Source of the DNA: Macrolepiota albuminosa
Lineage: Eukaryota; Basidiomycota; Agaricomycetes; Agaricales; Agaricaceae
Assembly: GCA_027475525.1 (NCBI GenBank)
Contig: JAMWFC010000082.1
Span: 1,922,001 to 1,986,000 of the forward strand
Length of the DNA stretch: 64,000 bases
Direction of reading: 5' to 3'
Positions 23,182 to 34,580 of this stretch are shown here, piece by piece. Numbering within the stretch: the stretch's first letter is position 1; each line of letters begins with the position of its first letter. Below the pieces are notes generated by a model. The model saw only the letters and a program-made list of their open reading frames with translations. It ran no database searches and had not been told where the DNA came from. A program made the position numbers and the translations under genes.

Positions 23182-24638
23182 ATGGATTCTTCAACTCGTA
23201 TAATGTTGGTAAACGAGTTGAACATGTGAACTTGCTGACTTTATGGTTGTTACAGCCTTGGCGCCTTTGCAAGTGTCCTATCCCGGCGTTGGCGATCTGG
23301 ACTGACTTTCTTGCAGTTTCTTGGAAATGTTTTCAATTATGGTAAGAATGGTGTTAATCACGAGTGAGAGTATAATCAATCTATTTGCAGGTCTCTTCGG
23401 GGTGCTGTCAGTCCAAGTCTATTTCTATGTTCTTCATTTTCCGAAGGATAGGGTGGCATTCAAAGCATTAGGTACTGCGGTTGGGGAAGACACGTCATGA
23501 TTACTATTGTGTTAACTCCTTTTCCATAGTCTTCTCGACGTTCATACTAGATATTGTTCAGACTGTGTTAGCGACTTTATTTGGCTGGTTGGGCTCTTGT
23601 GACACCTTTATACTCTCAATGTCCACTTACATCCATTCACATTCAAGGACCGTCCTGGTTACCAGTTGGGGAAATTTTCAGGCTCTTGTCTCCTTATCAT
23701 GGATCCTTTCTACTTTTTCTCCTCTGTCTGCAATTGGTATGGTATCATTTTCTTTGCAAGATTGAAAATGTCGCGTTGAAATACCTTTACAGTCGCGCTT
23801 GTTACCCAGTCGTTTTTTGCCTGGCGTATATGGATCCTGGCTTCGTCGGCTGGTCGTATAGCTCCTGTTGTAGGCATCATACTCCTCGTGAGTTCTAAGG
23901 AGCACACAATTTCACAGCCTGCTATAACCTCATGTACAGACTAGCATGGCTTCTTTTGCCATGGCAATTGTGTTTGGGATCACGGTAAGTTCCCGTCATC
24001 TTTTCTTTTCATGAACAAAACAGGTATGAATTGTGGCGATTTCAAGCTAGATTCACATCTATCTACCTTACTAAACCTTCAATTAAGCTCAGTCATTGTA
24101 CGTGTTCCAATTTTGGCATCTGTGGTGTCTATAATGTGTCTTCATACAACCTTAGGGATGGCTATCGACCAGTGTCGCATGCGATCTCATGATTACTGTG
24201 ACTTTGGTGATTCAGGTAGGCCGTATTCAAATACGCAAGGTCCACAGTGTTGAAACAAATTCAGTTAAGGTCGAAAGTACAGCAAGAATTCGCTTTAGTC
24301 AATAATGCATTACACCGTGCTACTCGCATGACTTTAGAAACAGGTGGCCTGACCTGTGTCGCTGCTGCCGCTCAGTTATTCCTGTCCCTCAATGCGACCA
24401 ATAGACGCTATTACTTCTATATTCTGTGGGCATACATTGTTGGTCCTCATTTCTCCGGCTGATATCACAATTAAACAGGCTGATAATAAGCGGCAAGATA
24501 TATTCGAACTCTCTGTTAGCTTCACTGAACTCCCGCGCACCCATATTTCGAGACGGAGATCAAGATAAACAAGCTTCAAATGTTGAGGTATGGCAGGCTT
24601 TGCGTAGGGCTAATAGCAACCTCGTTACCTCGACCTAG
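23182..24638 (+). CDS. DUF6534 family multi-pass membrane protein
   Basis: An agaricomycete-expanded family of seven-helix membrane proteins of unknown function. Pieces read on the plus strand: a first exon from the ATG at 23182, then LGAFASVLSRRW, GLFGVLSVQVYFYVLHFPKDR (~23394), FSTFILDIVQTVLATLFG (~23528), the family hallmark GWLSTSVACDLMITVTLVIQ (~24160), LVNNALHRATRMTLETGGLT (~24295), YYFYILWAYIVG (~24410) and a C-terminal block KIYSNSLLASLNSRAP (~24490) ending at 24638. Eight or so introns of 50-60 bp are required. I did not resolve every junction, and the exon around 23800-23950 reads poorly, so a mild defect there cannot be excluded. Confidence 0.78.
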
Positions 24639-25742
24639 GAATACATTATACCCCAGCCTTGTTTGTTGAAACATGATTTTACTGTCTATTATCTAGAATC
24701 TCTGACTATTTCAGTGAACACTGTACTTTAATGCTTGAAACTTTGACGCTTTGAGTACAATCACAGCTTTTATGTCGTCGCTTCTTCGCTTGAGCAACGA
24801 AATAGTTGACTCTTATAACGTTCTGAATCCAACGATGTAACTGTCCATTTTGCCGTTCTTGAATGGCATTATCTCTGGGATTCTTCGCCTGATACCACAA
24901 AAATCAGGCTACTCAGGGAACTGACGGTTTTGCCGCAATGTATGCCGAACGAGCGGTGTCAAACGTGCAACATTTCCCACAACTGTTCTCCAGAACCACC
25001 TTGTATCATAAGACAGAATCGTCCGAACTTGTAAATTGAGGACAAGTTGAGTCAAGGTCAGGTTTTGCGGATATTTCGGACGACTCACGAGGAGTGCCTA
25101 CGGAGCCATATCTACTAAGATGTAGTTTGATTTATAGCTGTTATATTCATAAATGGTGTCGGTGGAGATCGTTAGTCTCGAACTGATCCCTATTAATTTC
25201 TGCGACGATGACACCACACCGAGGCTCATCTCTGAAACCTCCGAGAGATGCGGCATTGCCAGAGTTGCCTATATCACACATTGCCAAATGAAAAACACGA
25301 CGGCAGTAAATGCAACAATCCTCTGTTTCCAGCACATATACGCTCGCAGAGGCCTGTACGCCTATTATCACCTGGGAGAGGAAGATTATATCGGAAGTTG
25401 ACGCTAAGTGAAACGATGATACTAGATAACGAAATAATGAGTTCTACTGAAAAGATAGGCTAAGTAGATTTGCCAACATACCTCAGTTCACACGCGTCAG
25501 AGCGATAACGAACTGAGGATGTCAGGTGAAGAAAAGATTTGTTTTATAGGTGGCGTGCACCGAACACACGTGATGAAGTCTCCGAGACTGGTGACCAGGG
25601 CCTCGCCAGTCGCGTCTAAACTCTGGCAGATTAATCTCAGTATGACTATAGATGTCTGAGGTGCAGACTGGAGAGGGTATCTAAGGAGTGTGCCTTTTTT
25701 CCAAGACTGATGGGTTCTACTTGAATCTTTCAAGAGGAGTTT
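24639..25742. other. about 1.1 kb without a confident gene
   Basis: Minus-strand frames at 24706-24900 (MWYQAKNPRD...) and 25147-25371 (YVLETEDCCIYCRRVFHLAM) could be exons of one small gene or a relic, but I cannot match them to a family. Confidence 0.35.
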
Positions 25743-27309
25743 ATGGGCGGCGGCGGCGCAACGGATGAGCCACAATTTGTCAGGATGACGTCACGCGTCA
25801 CTTGGCACATGATGCAAACCATTGACGCGACTAAGGTCAGACATTTGAGTCCTTCACCATCTTCGAGCTTCAAAAACGACAGTGGTGGCACCTTTGTTAG
25901 CCTCCTGCAAGCAGAACACGTTGCCAGACGGAACAGATTTTTTTCTTATGACGAGTTTCTTCGCGCGCATCCGGGAGTGGCCAAGGCGTGGTCCTCAGCT
26001 TCGAACAGGCGCGGACAGCCCATTATTCGATCGCGAGAAATTTACCCACCAAATCGATAGAAAAATTCATCCAGACCTTAATTCACTATTGGAACAAGAA
26101 AATCAGAATGTTGCTTATGCTGTTCCTGATGATCCATTTGCTGCGAAAGCAACACACATGCCACCTCCAGAAAGTCCGCATATAATCCCTTTAACACCGA
26201 GTACTCGAAAGCGCTCTTATGATACCAGTGTACTTATGACTGGTAAAATTTATTTCACGACTGATTTAACCTTACTCATCATGTGTGATTGTAGTGGACT
26301 CGACGGAGAACGACAATAAAAAATTTGACTATTCTATGTCGAATTCGACTGATTCTAATGTTACCAGCATTAACGCATCTGGAGAGACCTTTGGTCCGCG
26401 ACGCTTGGCTCACCGCGGTCCAAATAAAGCATCCAAGGCACCAGAAACCCCAGGCTCTCAGGACGCGCAAACCAATTCACAAAGGACTACTCCTGGATCG
26501 ACATCTGATCAATCGCATAGTGGACGCAGTCGCGGCACTACAGTTTCTTCTTCAAATACTTTTGGGGCTCCTTCACCAAAGTTAACTCCAGGAAAGCGCC
26601 ACAAACCATCAGCATCAAGCACTGAGCTTCCGCCTCTACCGCCCCTCGACCATCCTGCATTCAAGACAGCCACAGTCAATAGAGACCTGTCTCTTGTGAA
26701 TCGGAATGTTATTGAGATGTCTGCCTTCCAGCCCGATGAAATGGGACGATCCAAAGTCACGCGTCACTCACATTCCCTTCCTTCCCTTTCACACCTCAAT
26801 AAGTCCCAGTCAGACCCGAGTAGGAAGCGTACAAGGACACAGTCTCAAAGCAGAAGATACGAATTTCTTCATGAAGCCAAATCAAGTACACCTCTTTCCC
26901 GACGTCAAACACATAAACGATCCCACAGCAATGTTAGCCAGAATAGCAGCAGGAGAGCCAGTGCTGAATTCAGCGCCGAACAAGCAGCCTTAGCAAGCCA
27001 CAAGAGCGGATCAGGCAGCAGCTGGGAAGTTCAAGTGTCGCGAGAAATGGTAAAAATGGCTCTCGAACAAGGCTCAGGATTGTCGGAAAAATGCATCGGC
27101 CGCCGCGTCGCCCGATCGGATCAGGCACGAGAGAATCGCGTGGGTATTTCCTACTTTTCCATCAATCTCCTTGTTTACGCTCACCACCTCTACACCTCCT
27201 AATCCCTTTTTCTTTTTTTTTTCTCTCTCTGGTTTCACAGAATCGTTCACAGTATAAGCCTGCTGGTACGACGATTTTGGGTTCCCCATTTTTGTTTCAA
27301 GGTATTTAG
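25743..27309 (+). CDS. hypothetical serine-rich, disordered protein
   Basis: I do not recognise the family. The N-terminus (MGGGGATDEPQFVRM at 25743) leads to a folded-looking patch (ARRNRFFSYDEFLRAHPGV, ~25922, then SPLFDREKFTHQIDRKIHPDL). After an intron at about 26243-26292 comes a long Ser/Thr/Pro-rich tail with SRRQTHKRSHSN and a helical SWEVQVSREMVKMALEQ near the end. A T-rich intron (27139-27240) precedes a last exon ending ILGSPFLFQGI* at 27307-27309. The frame must shift by one near 25990-26010, by a tiny intron or a sequence error. No signal peptide or membrane segment. Possibly a nuclear or cortical scaffold; function unknown. Confidence 0.6.
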
Positions 27310-27470
27310 CCGACTTCTTGTCCATCGTTATCGACACGTGCAGTCCTGACCTTCGTCTCCAAGTCGCCCACACGCACCACACACCTGCTGCGAAACACTG
27401 CGGCACGACCTCAAGACCCCTTTATCAAGGCACTTTTGAGTTTAGCAGTCGAAAAAGCTCATACCTAGCC

Positions 27471-28688
27471 ATGTCGAAGGACTCACAAATCTCATCACCT
27501 GAAGCCCAGTCACATCCGCCGGAACGCTCTCGTACTCCGTCACCTCCATCAAAACTCAACACAGTCGCCTTTACTAGCTCTGTTGTACCTTCGACTTCAC
27601 ATCTCGCCCCTCCATCGCTATCTTTTACTTCTGCTACCCCTGAGGCGTCCCCTGTCTCCCCTATCCTCCGCTCTCCTGCCTTTGTCACTTCAACGGAACC
27701 TGTCAGTTCAGTTCTACGTGTTCCTTCGAGTTCGAGTGCATCTACGGACAGACCGGCTTCCTCCAAAGGAAAACGAAAAGCCGATGAGGCTGGCGTGGGA
27801 GCGGGTGGAACGCCACCAAAAGAAGCGAAAGAGCCCAGGGCCACTTTTGCTGTCGAACCCCGACGTGAAATTTTGCATTTAACCTTTCAGATTCTGAGCT
27901 CAATGACACTTTAAATTAGGCCATCGTGCATCGGCAAACTCAAACGCGACTAGCAATGCACCCTCTTCATATCACCGTAAACGGGCCCGTCTGTCCGCAC
28001 CGCAAGAGTCGCGTCCAGGTTCTTGCGCGTCCAACGACAATTCGTTGAACCAAGGCAAAAACCAGAACGCTGCAACTACAGGCTCATGGTCAAGCAAGAT
28101 GAGCAAGAACAGCGGATTTGTTGCTTCGCATCATACCCCGAGCTTGCGTCCGATGCCAACCTCGTATCATACCCCTCAGCGGGCGTCATCGCGACGCAGT
28201 ATATCGCAGGCCTCCATACCCATATCCGCGCTTATATCCCCGCATGCTCCCTCCATTAGCCCGTCTACAACGTTCCACATGCGCGACCCTCGCAAGCCTG
28301 CGCCCATTCAAAGTACGTCTTGGGTCCTTTCTTTGCCAGTGGGTAGCGTGGAGCCCGGTGAGGGCTGGCGTGGGTGGACAGACCGTGGAGGCAGCCCGCT
28401 GCACGCGTGGCTTTTCTTCGTGGGTTTTGTACTGTTCCCGCTGTGGTGGATTGCGTCATGCATGGGGATACCCCAGACGCGGACGCTTGATGGGCAGGAG
28501 AAGGGTGTTGTTATGATTGATGACCCACAGGTTGAGCACGGTGCGTTTTGGGTTAATCTAACTTATGAGCTGCTCGTCATTTATGATGTTTAGACGCAAA
28601 ATCGTGGCGCCTACGTTGTCGCGTTATGGCTGTGATATCGTTCTTCACGTATGTTCCTTTTATCGTCTGTGTCGCTGTCTTCGCCTAG
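27471..28688 (+). CDS. Ser/Pro-rich protein with two C-terminal membrane segments
   Basis: The start is ATGTCGAAGGACTCACAA at 27471. The first two-thirds are Ser/Pro/Thr-rich with a basic patch (KGKRKADE, ~27767). After an intron (about 27862-27919) comes more low complexity, then a conserved-looking C-terminus: SWVLSLPVGSVEPGEGWRGW (~28318), a hydrophobic helix LHAWLFFVGFVLFPLWWIAS, DDPQVEH, an intron (about 28539-28591) and DAKSWRLRCRVMAVISFF, with a second helix ending VAVFA* at 28686-28688. The C-terminal pair of helices suggests a tail-anchored hairpin with a cytosolic disordered domain. I know similar fungal proteins only as uncharacterised. Confidence 0.68.
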
Positions 28689-29228
28689 CTTCCCGGCTTG
28701 GATACCCATATCCGTATACTCTTGGCACGACTATGCATCGTCTTGCATCCATTACGTCCCGTCTCAGGCTTCCGTCCAGCTGTATCATACTACCACCCAT
28801 ACATTATGAATCCATTCCTCGTATCGAACACTCGATCGGATACACGACACAGCAAATTGTGTATTGTATATATCCACTGTCACTCTTTTATTACACTCTT
28901 TTATGCTATGGCATGTCTACCTTTCCGCTAGATACGTTGTTGCGACCCTGTTTGTAGTTTTGAATGTCATGTTGTATATCAAACCCCTAAAGCTTGCGTT
29001 CACAAAAAATGCAAAGGAGTTAATTACACAACCTTTAAATTAACTAAAACAAATGTTTAAGCACTATATAATGATACATGTGTCTGCCTTTAAGCAGAAT
29101 CAAATCAACGTCTAACTCCTGTGGGTAAGGATGTCCCTGGGAGAGCGTGTACGATAGCGATAGCGATTTATAATGCCAGAAGATAGTTGATAGAGATAGC
29201 GATGTCGATGCGATATTCTTTTCAGTGT
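28689..29228. other. convergent intergenic region, no gene seen
   Basis: AT-rich 3' ends of two convergent genes. No convincing frame or RNA. Confidence 0.5.
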
Positions 29229-30834
29229 TCACCAGAAGCGGATGCTTATGGGCTCTTTGCCATCAACAAGCCTCCGATGGTTGATGTTGCTCGTGAATGA
29301 CGACCACTAGACGCCATTTGGCGATGAAAATCTAATAAGAAAGGAACAGAGGCATGTCGCACTCACCCCATTTCCGACAAACACCGCAGCCCTGCGAGCA
29401 ATCTCCATATCAATCGCCATGTTCGTGTCAACGCCCTCACTGTTCAACTCAAGATCATTACTAGTAATGATCGTATTCCACCCGTCCTTTCGCAGTACCC
29501 CCTTGAGCTTCTTTATCCACTCGCCCTTCTCGTTGGTCAACAAATACATGATATCCAGCGTCCGTGATCTGCCAGGGGCAGCCTTGGCATAGTCATCGCG
29601 CGAATCCCGGGCCTTCTTGATGATCAGATCAAAGTCCGGCAAACACCTCTGGGCATGCACGGCGAAGTACTCTGTGGTGTTCCACGGGATGCTGGGGTCT
29701 AAGTGGAAGGGGTCGGGGAGCTGAGGGAGGAGGTTCCAGCTGTAGAACGTGGAGTTCCAGTAGGCGAGGCTCGTGCATGCACCTTTGAAGTCGCCTCGCC
29801 TGATGTGCATGGCGAGCATGCGTTCGTAGGGGTCTGCGCTGACGGGGTATGCGGGGCGCGGGCCACGGGGCACGAAGAGGTACTCGTTGCGCTTGACTGC
29901 AGCGCCGACGATAGGGGACGTCGTGAGGAGGCGGGATGTTGGGGACTTGGAGAAGGAGTCCCACAGGGAGAGCACGCGGTCGGAGCCCCATAGCCATAGG
30001 TCAAAGGTCTGTGGGAAGTCGTCGTCGCCCGAGGCCTTGATTTCGATGCAGAGTTCTGGAGCGTCGCGGAGGAGGTTGGCCCAGTGCTCGAATATTTCGA
30101 TGCCCTGCTTGTTTGCGAGGGCGGGCTTGACGTCGCCTGTGTAGATGGTGCGACGTTTGCGCGTTGGGCAGACTTTGTCGAAATACTTTGCGGAGACGGA
30201 GCGAGGGGCGTCGTCGCCTTCGTCGAATGGCTGGCCGACGACGGTGCCGGCGATGAGTGCGCCGAGTGGGGTGCGTGGCGGGTTCTGCAGGCGCTGGCTC
30301 TCGGGCCATGGATAGTATTCGGGCTTCCAGACGTAGTCCTGGAAGACGTATGCGCGCTTCGAAGCGTACGCAAGATGTGCATTCATCAAACTGCCAAAAG
30401 CTCGCGTCAGGGTTTAAGTCGAAGAAACAGCACTAGATACTTGCACTTCGTTGAGAACATTGTTCCAGCCAAGCATAACGATCTGATTCGAAAACTTGAC
30501 ATAGCGGCCGGTCTTTCCCTCGGGGAACGGGAGGTCGAGGTCGTGTTGAGGCAGGTTGTCCTCCCACCTGCGCAGGCTCTCGTACGTAGGCGGTAGGACC
30601 TTAGACTGGGATAGTGTTTCCTCATAGATTTGGGACGGCTCATTTACAGAAGCACTAAAGGGACGGTAGATTGTGGTTGGGTTGGCGAGGAATAGAAGAA
30701 AGATGAAGCTGATAGTGAAGCCGACGATGAACTTGAACTTGTGACGTGAAAAAGTCGCCCTTGCCGGATACGATGTCTGCCTAGAATGCCTAATATCAGA
30801 GCGATTCTCCAAGCAATATGAGCCATCTACTTAC
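29229..30834 (-). CDS. O-fucosyltransferase-like type II membrane protein
   Basis: Predicted Golgi/ER lumenal glycosyltransferase. Minus-strand reading: a short cytosolic tail, one membrane anchor (FIVGFTISFIFLLFLANP, ~30730), then GRYVKFSNQIVMLGWNNVLNEV. After an intron come NAHLAYASKRAYVFQDYVW and PQTFDLWLWGSDRVLSLW, and the donor-binding style motif MLAMHIRRGDF (~29800), which matches the HxRxGD-type motif of fucosyltransferases. RTLDIMYLLTNEKGEW and MAIDMEIARRAAVFVGNG follow, then an intron and WSSFTSNINHRRLVDG, ending IRFW* at 29229. The start codon appears to be split by an intron: AT before GTAAGT at about 30834, G after the acceptor at about 30801. The donor and acceptor sugars are inferred only. 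Confidence 0.75.
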
Positions 30835-31130
30835 ATGACGCCACTGACGGCTGTCTTGCGTCAATAACTCGTATAAATACCACTTTCTGCCGTTTAATTC
30901 TTTTCCCTGATCCTATCAATTTGTAACATTAGATCTTTCAATCCAACCTATGATCCATGTGATTATGACCTCAAGATCATCATGTCTTGTTCTTAACCAC
31001 AACTAAATCCTATTGGCTAAGAAGCAAACCCCTATTACCTCAGCGTCCAAAAATACATAAATTCCGCCGCCCTGGGCGCTTTCAAGCATAAACAATCCAA
31101 TTCATAAACCACCACTTGACGCAACCAAAC
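30835..31130. promoter_or_regulatory. divergent promoter region
   Basis: About 300 bp between the minus-strand fucosyltransferase-like gene and the plus-strand small ORF. A TATA-like ATAAATTCC lies at about 31056. This is inferred from position only. Confidence 0.35.
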
Positions 31131-31610
31131 ATGATCATGACCACCCACCGTCCTTCCTCACCATCACTCTCGGCCCCATCCGCCGAGTACGAAGGTACGC
31201 AAACCCACTCCCACGCGCTCCGCGAGCGCTGTGGCGTTCCTCCCCCCAACCATCCCACGTCTCCTAATTCCGATGGGCAGCCTAAAGGGCAAATCCAGCC
31301 TGTCGCCGGTACACTCCCGCGCAGAGTCCGGGGCATGAATATCGTGCCCAAACCCATTCTCGATCTCGTCCGTATGCATCCTAATCTAAACCTTGACGAG
31401 TTCCAAAGTGGCGCTGGCTTTTTTGTGCCTGCGAAGCGCTCACGTCGGCGTTTCCCAGTCCGCTCACGAACGCTGAATGAGCGTCGTGGCGTCACTCTTT
31501 TCATACGATTCACACCTCCTGTTGTCGGTGGGCAGCCTCAAGGGCATCTCCAGCCCACCGTAGGGAATCTTCCACGCAGACGCAGAGCAACCGTCATTCC
31601 CCAGATATAG
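31131..31610 (+). CDS. small hypothetical basic protein (159 aa)
   Basis: An intron-free frame starting MIMTTHRPSSPSL at 31131; the context CAACCAAACATG is a good fungal start. Two similar motifs, GQPKGQIQPVAGTLPRR (~31276) and GQPQGHLQPTVGNLPRR (~31532), suggest an internal duplication of a roughly 80-residue unit. CpG-rich like host genes. No known domain. The antisense frame of similar length is less plausible because it lacks a good start. Confidence 0.5.
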   Translation: MIMTTHRPSSPSLSAPSAEYEGTQTHSHALRERCGVPPPNHPTSPNSDGQPKGQIQPVAGTLPRRVRGMNIVPKPILDLVRMHPNLNLDEFQSGAGFFVPAKRSRRRFPVRSRTLNERRGVTLFIRFTPPVVGGQPQGHLQPTVGNLPRRRRATVIPQI

Positions 31611-33519
31611 TCTGCGCGGGTTGCCACCACAGCTTCTGACGAAACAAAGGGCAGGGCTTTCAATTGCACATCTGCGGCTGCCGCTGCATGACGGTTAAAA
31701 AGGGGGTTTGGACATGACCTTGATCCGCCATCTTTCATTCTGTGTTATTCCTACCTCTCAAATCTATCTTTTTCTTTCCCCGTATCACGCTTGTGAAATT
31801 GAATTTGAGAGATTTATAAACAATTCTATCTAGCCCCTGATTGAAATATCTCCTTTGCCCACTCGGATGTTGTGTCTGCTACTGTCTTATACAGCAACTC
31901 TCAGTCTCCTCGTGTCCGGACTCAACCCTACTTAGGGATACAGTACTTGAGGCCTCGTGTTGAATCATGCTCCTCCTCAGGGCGCTTAGATGTTTAAAGA
32001 AGAAACTGCACCTCAACAATATGTCTTGCGACGTTTCAAACACACTTGCGGCTTGATTTGAACACCACATCAGTCAGATGGCCTTTTGTTACTGCCAGTG
32101 ACTTCAAACTGCATTCTTGAGGCAATGATTCTTCCAGACAACTTGTTTTGCCTCTTTTTTTGCCACTATGCATCTTTGGGCTAAATTGGGTATACAATCT
32201 GAAGCAATTCAATACTTTCTCCTAGTCATACATAGAGGATTACCATAGCTTCAAGCTTGCTGGAGTTGAATTAAAGGATATTGTATGCTAAACACTATTT
32301 TGACAGGATAACCACTTGGTCAGCTACTAGTTGCTGAGAGCATAAGAAGTGACATACTCTAGCTCACATTGTATATGGTTAGGCAGAACACCAATTTTTC
32401 CAACTAGTTTTTTTTAACTCACCTTGATAGTCTTTGATGTCCATTGCCCTATATTCTATTGGTTATAGGAATGATTCTGGATCCTGCTTCCGAACCATAT
32501 ATTATCAACTATATGAACAAGTTGGTTTATCATGGTTTAGAAATATGGCATACATGGGACTGGTAGAGCTTCAAATGATGCAGGAGTGGATCAACTTTCA
32601 TGAAAAATTCTCAGACTCCTTCTATAACATGTCCATGATGTGATTTGTTTAGAACTTTTTTTTTCTTTTCTTGTTTTTTTGGGGGGGTAGGGGAAGGGGG
32701 AGGTAGAGGTTCTATAGGTATCTAGACATATCTACATCAGTTAGCTTCTAGGTACCAGAAAGCCAGAAAGGGGTTCTCTGATTTTGCTGTGTGTTGTGTA
32801 ATGTGAGGAGGAGTATCAAGCCTCCAAGATACCCCAGGAGCAAACAAACACTCTTAAGAATTGAGGCATAAAGCCTCCAGACAAAAGCAAGCAGAAGAAG
32901 ACCACAAAGAGTGATGAGTCAGTAGAAGTATGTCTACCTACATTGTCAAGAGTCAAGTTGGAAGACTCAATGGGCAGCAGCCCAGAGGCTACCACCTCAG
33001 AGTGTGAGGACATGCAGTCCTTATAGAAGCAACTGACTCCATTGCCTGAGTGTGAATAAGCATTCAATCCCCATATGCCATGGAAATGGAATGAAGTGGT
33101 GGCAGCTACACCACTGGCAGGACGGTAGGTACTTCTTGATGGCACTTTAGGGGGCTTATCTTTGCTGGCCTAAAATACCCTAAGAGGCTGGACTGCACCT
33201 GTTTTTGAATGTGATCCAGTAGTTCCTGTTGAGTAGTGGAGAGGTGAGGTTCCTGTTGAGTAGTGGAGAGGTTTGGAGGTTATGAGGTCTGAACCTCTTT
33301 ACCAGAACGACTGGTCATGTTTTCAAATATGATACCTTGAATTTTATTTCTTCAATTCTGTTTTCCAAGAATATCAATGTTATGTCAAGAAAAGTGTATA
33401 TTCACTGGTTGAGGTTGAGACCGAATTTATCTACAGCACTATCAAGAAGCGACAAATGAGTATTGAGTTCAACTGAGCATGTCCGCATCTAAACTATCTT
33501 CCTCCTCCATATACTGATT
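31611..33519. other. AT-rich, gene-free transition into the transposon-rich block
   Basis: CpG becomes scarce from about 32100 onward. A direct repeat of 24 bp (GTTCCTGTTGAGTAGTGGAG core) occurs at about 33226 and 33252. A T-rich then G-rich tract lies at 32656-32702. No gene seen. Confidence 0.5.
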
Positions 33520-34426
33520 CTACGGGCCTCTATAATCTCCATAGTCACCTGACGGACCCCAGAACTGACCAGTGTTGCTGCCATATAGTGGGGCAAAGGC
33601 CTGGTTGCAAGGTAGCCCCATGTTTGATGAGCTGGACACATGCGAGGCTATGGATGCTCCGTGATTACAAGGCAGGCCATAGCACATTGTCGGATGGGAA
33701 TGAGCTCCTTGAGGGAAAAGTAGGTATTGTCGCATGGGACCATTGCCTTGATGTGGGTACAGATGGTTGATGTCCCTCAGGTGACCTCTGGGAGGAGCAT
33801 TTGGATAGCGGTGAGGAGGTCTGTCATGGTGGTATGTTGGTTCCAATCCATTGTTGTGCATGTCAAAGCCCCCATACGCTAGCCCTGCAGAATAATCTCT
33901 GTCTTTGCCCATTTCCATATCAAAATGGTAGTTACTCTCGCAGCCCTCAACCGAGTAGGGTTCCTCCGAAGCAGTCCCAAATTCATGAGATTCAAACTTG
34001 GGATGGGATAATGGTGTAGCTGCTCGATTGGCCTGCATATCATTGGCATGAGGGGGCTGAGGTGCAGGGTCTGACAGTGCAGGATTGTCTGGCTGCACGT
34101 GTCTCAACCCTTCAAATTTAGAGTGCTTGAGGAAGCCATCTACAACATCTTTCACAGTTCTGGGATGGGCTGCTGCAGCTTTTGGAATTGCAGTTGAGGA
34201 CGCCTTCTCTTGTGGTGGTGGAGGCATTTTGGAGCTGGTAGTACGGCAAGAAAGACGATCACCAGTTGAAGAGGATGGGGGTATAGTTGCAGCAGTTGCA
34301 TTCAAAGTTTTTGGAGGAGGTGCTACTGATTTAAGTGAGGCACCAGAGATTGTGGGTCGAGCAGGAGCCTTTGCTGTAGTAGCAGCAGTGGGCTTAGGCT
34401 TGGGATATGAGGGTGGTACTGCAGCA

Positions 34427-34580
34427 GCCATGGTGGATGCTGGCAATGCAATGCCTGAGTGAGGTGGGACAGTATGCATTGTATTAGAGGTGGAGGACAT
34501 CTCGCCATGGTGGATGCTGGCAATGCAATGCCTGAGTGAGGTGGGACAGTATGCATTGTATTAGAGGTGGAGGACATCTC
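34427..34580 (+). repeat. 77-bp direct duplication
   Basis: GCCATGGTGGATGCTGGC occurs at 34427 and 34504. It breaks the minus-strand frame between the segments ending and starting there. Confidence 0.95.

Noticed and set aside
29699..30382. 227-codon Ser/Thr/Pro-rich minus-strand frame and a 170-codon plus-strand frame
   Set aside because: Shadows of the GC-rich O-fucosyltransferase-like gene, which has clear motifs in the other frame.
34085..34462. Plus-strand Gly/Ala-rich frame
   Set aside because: Antisense shadow of the Pro/Ala/Thr-rich minus-strand gene.
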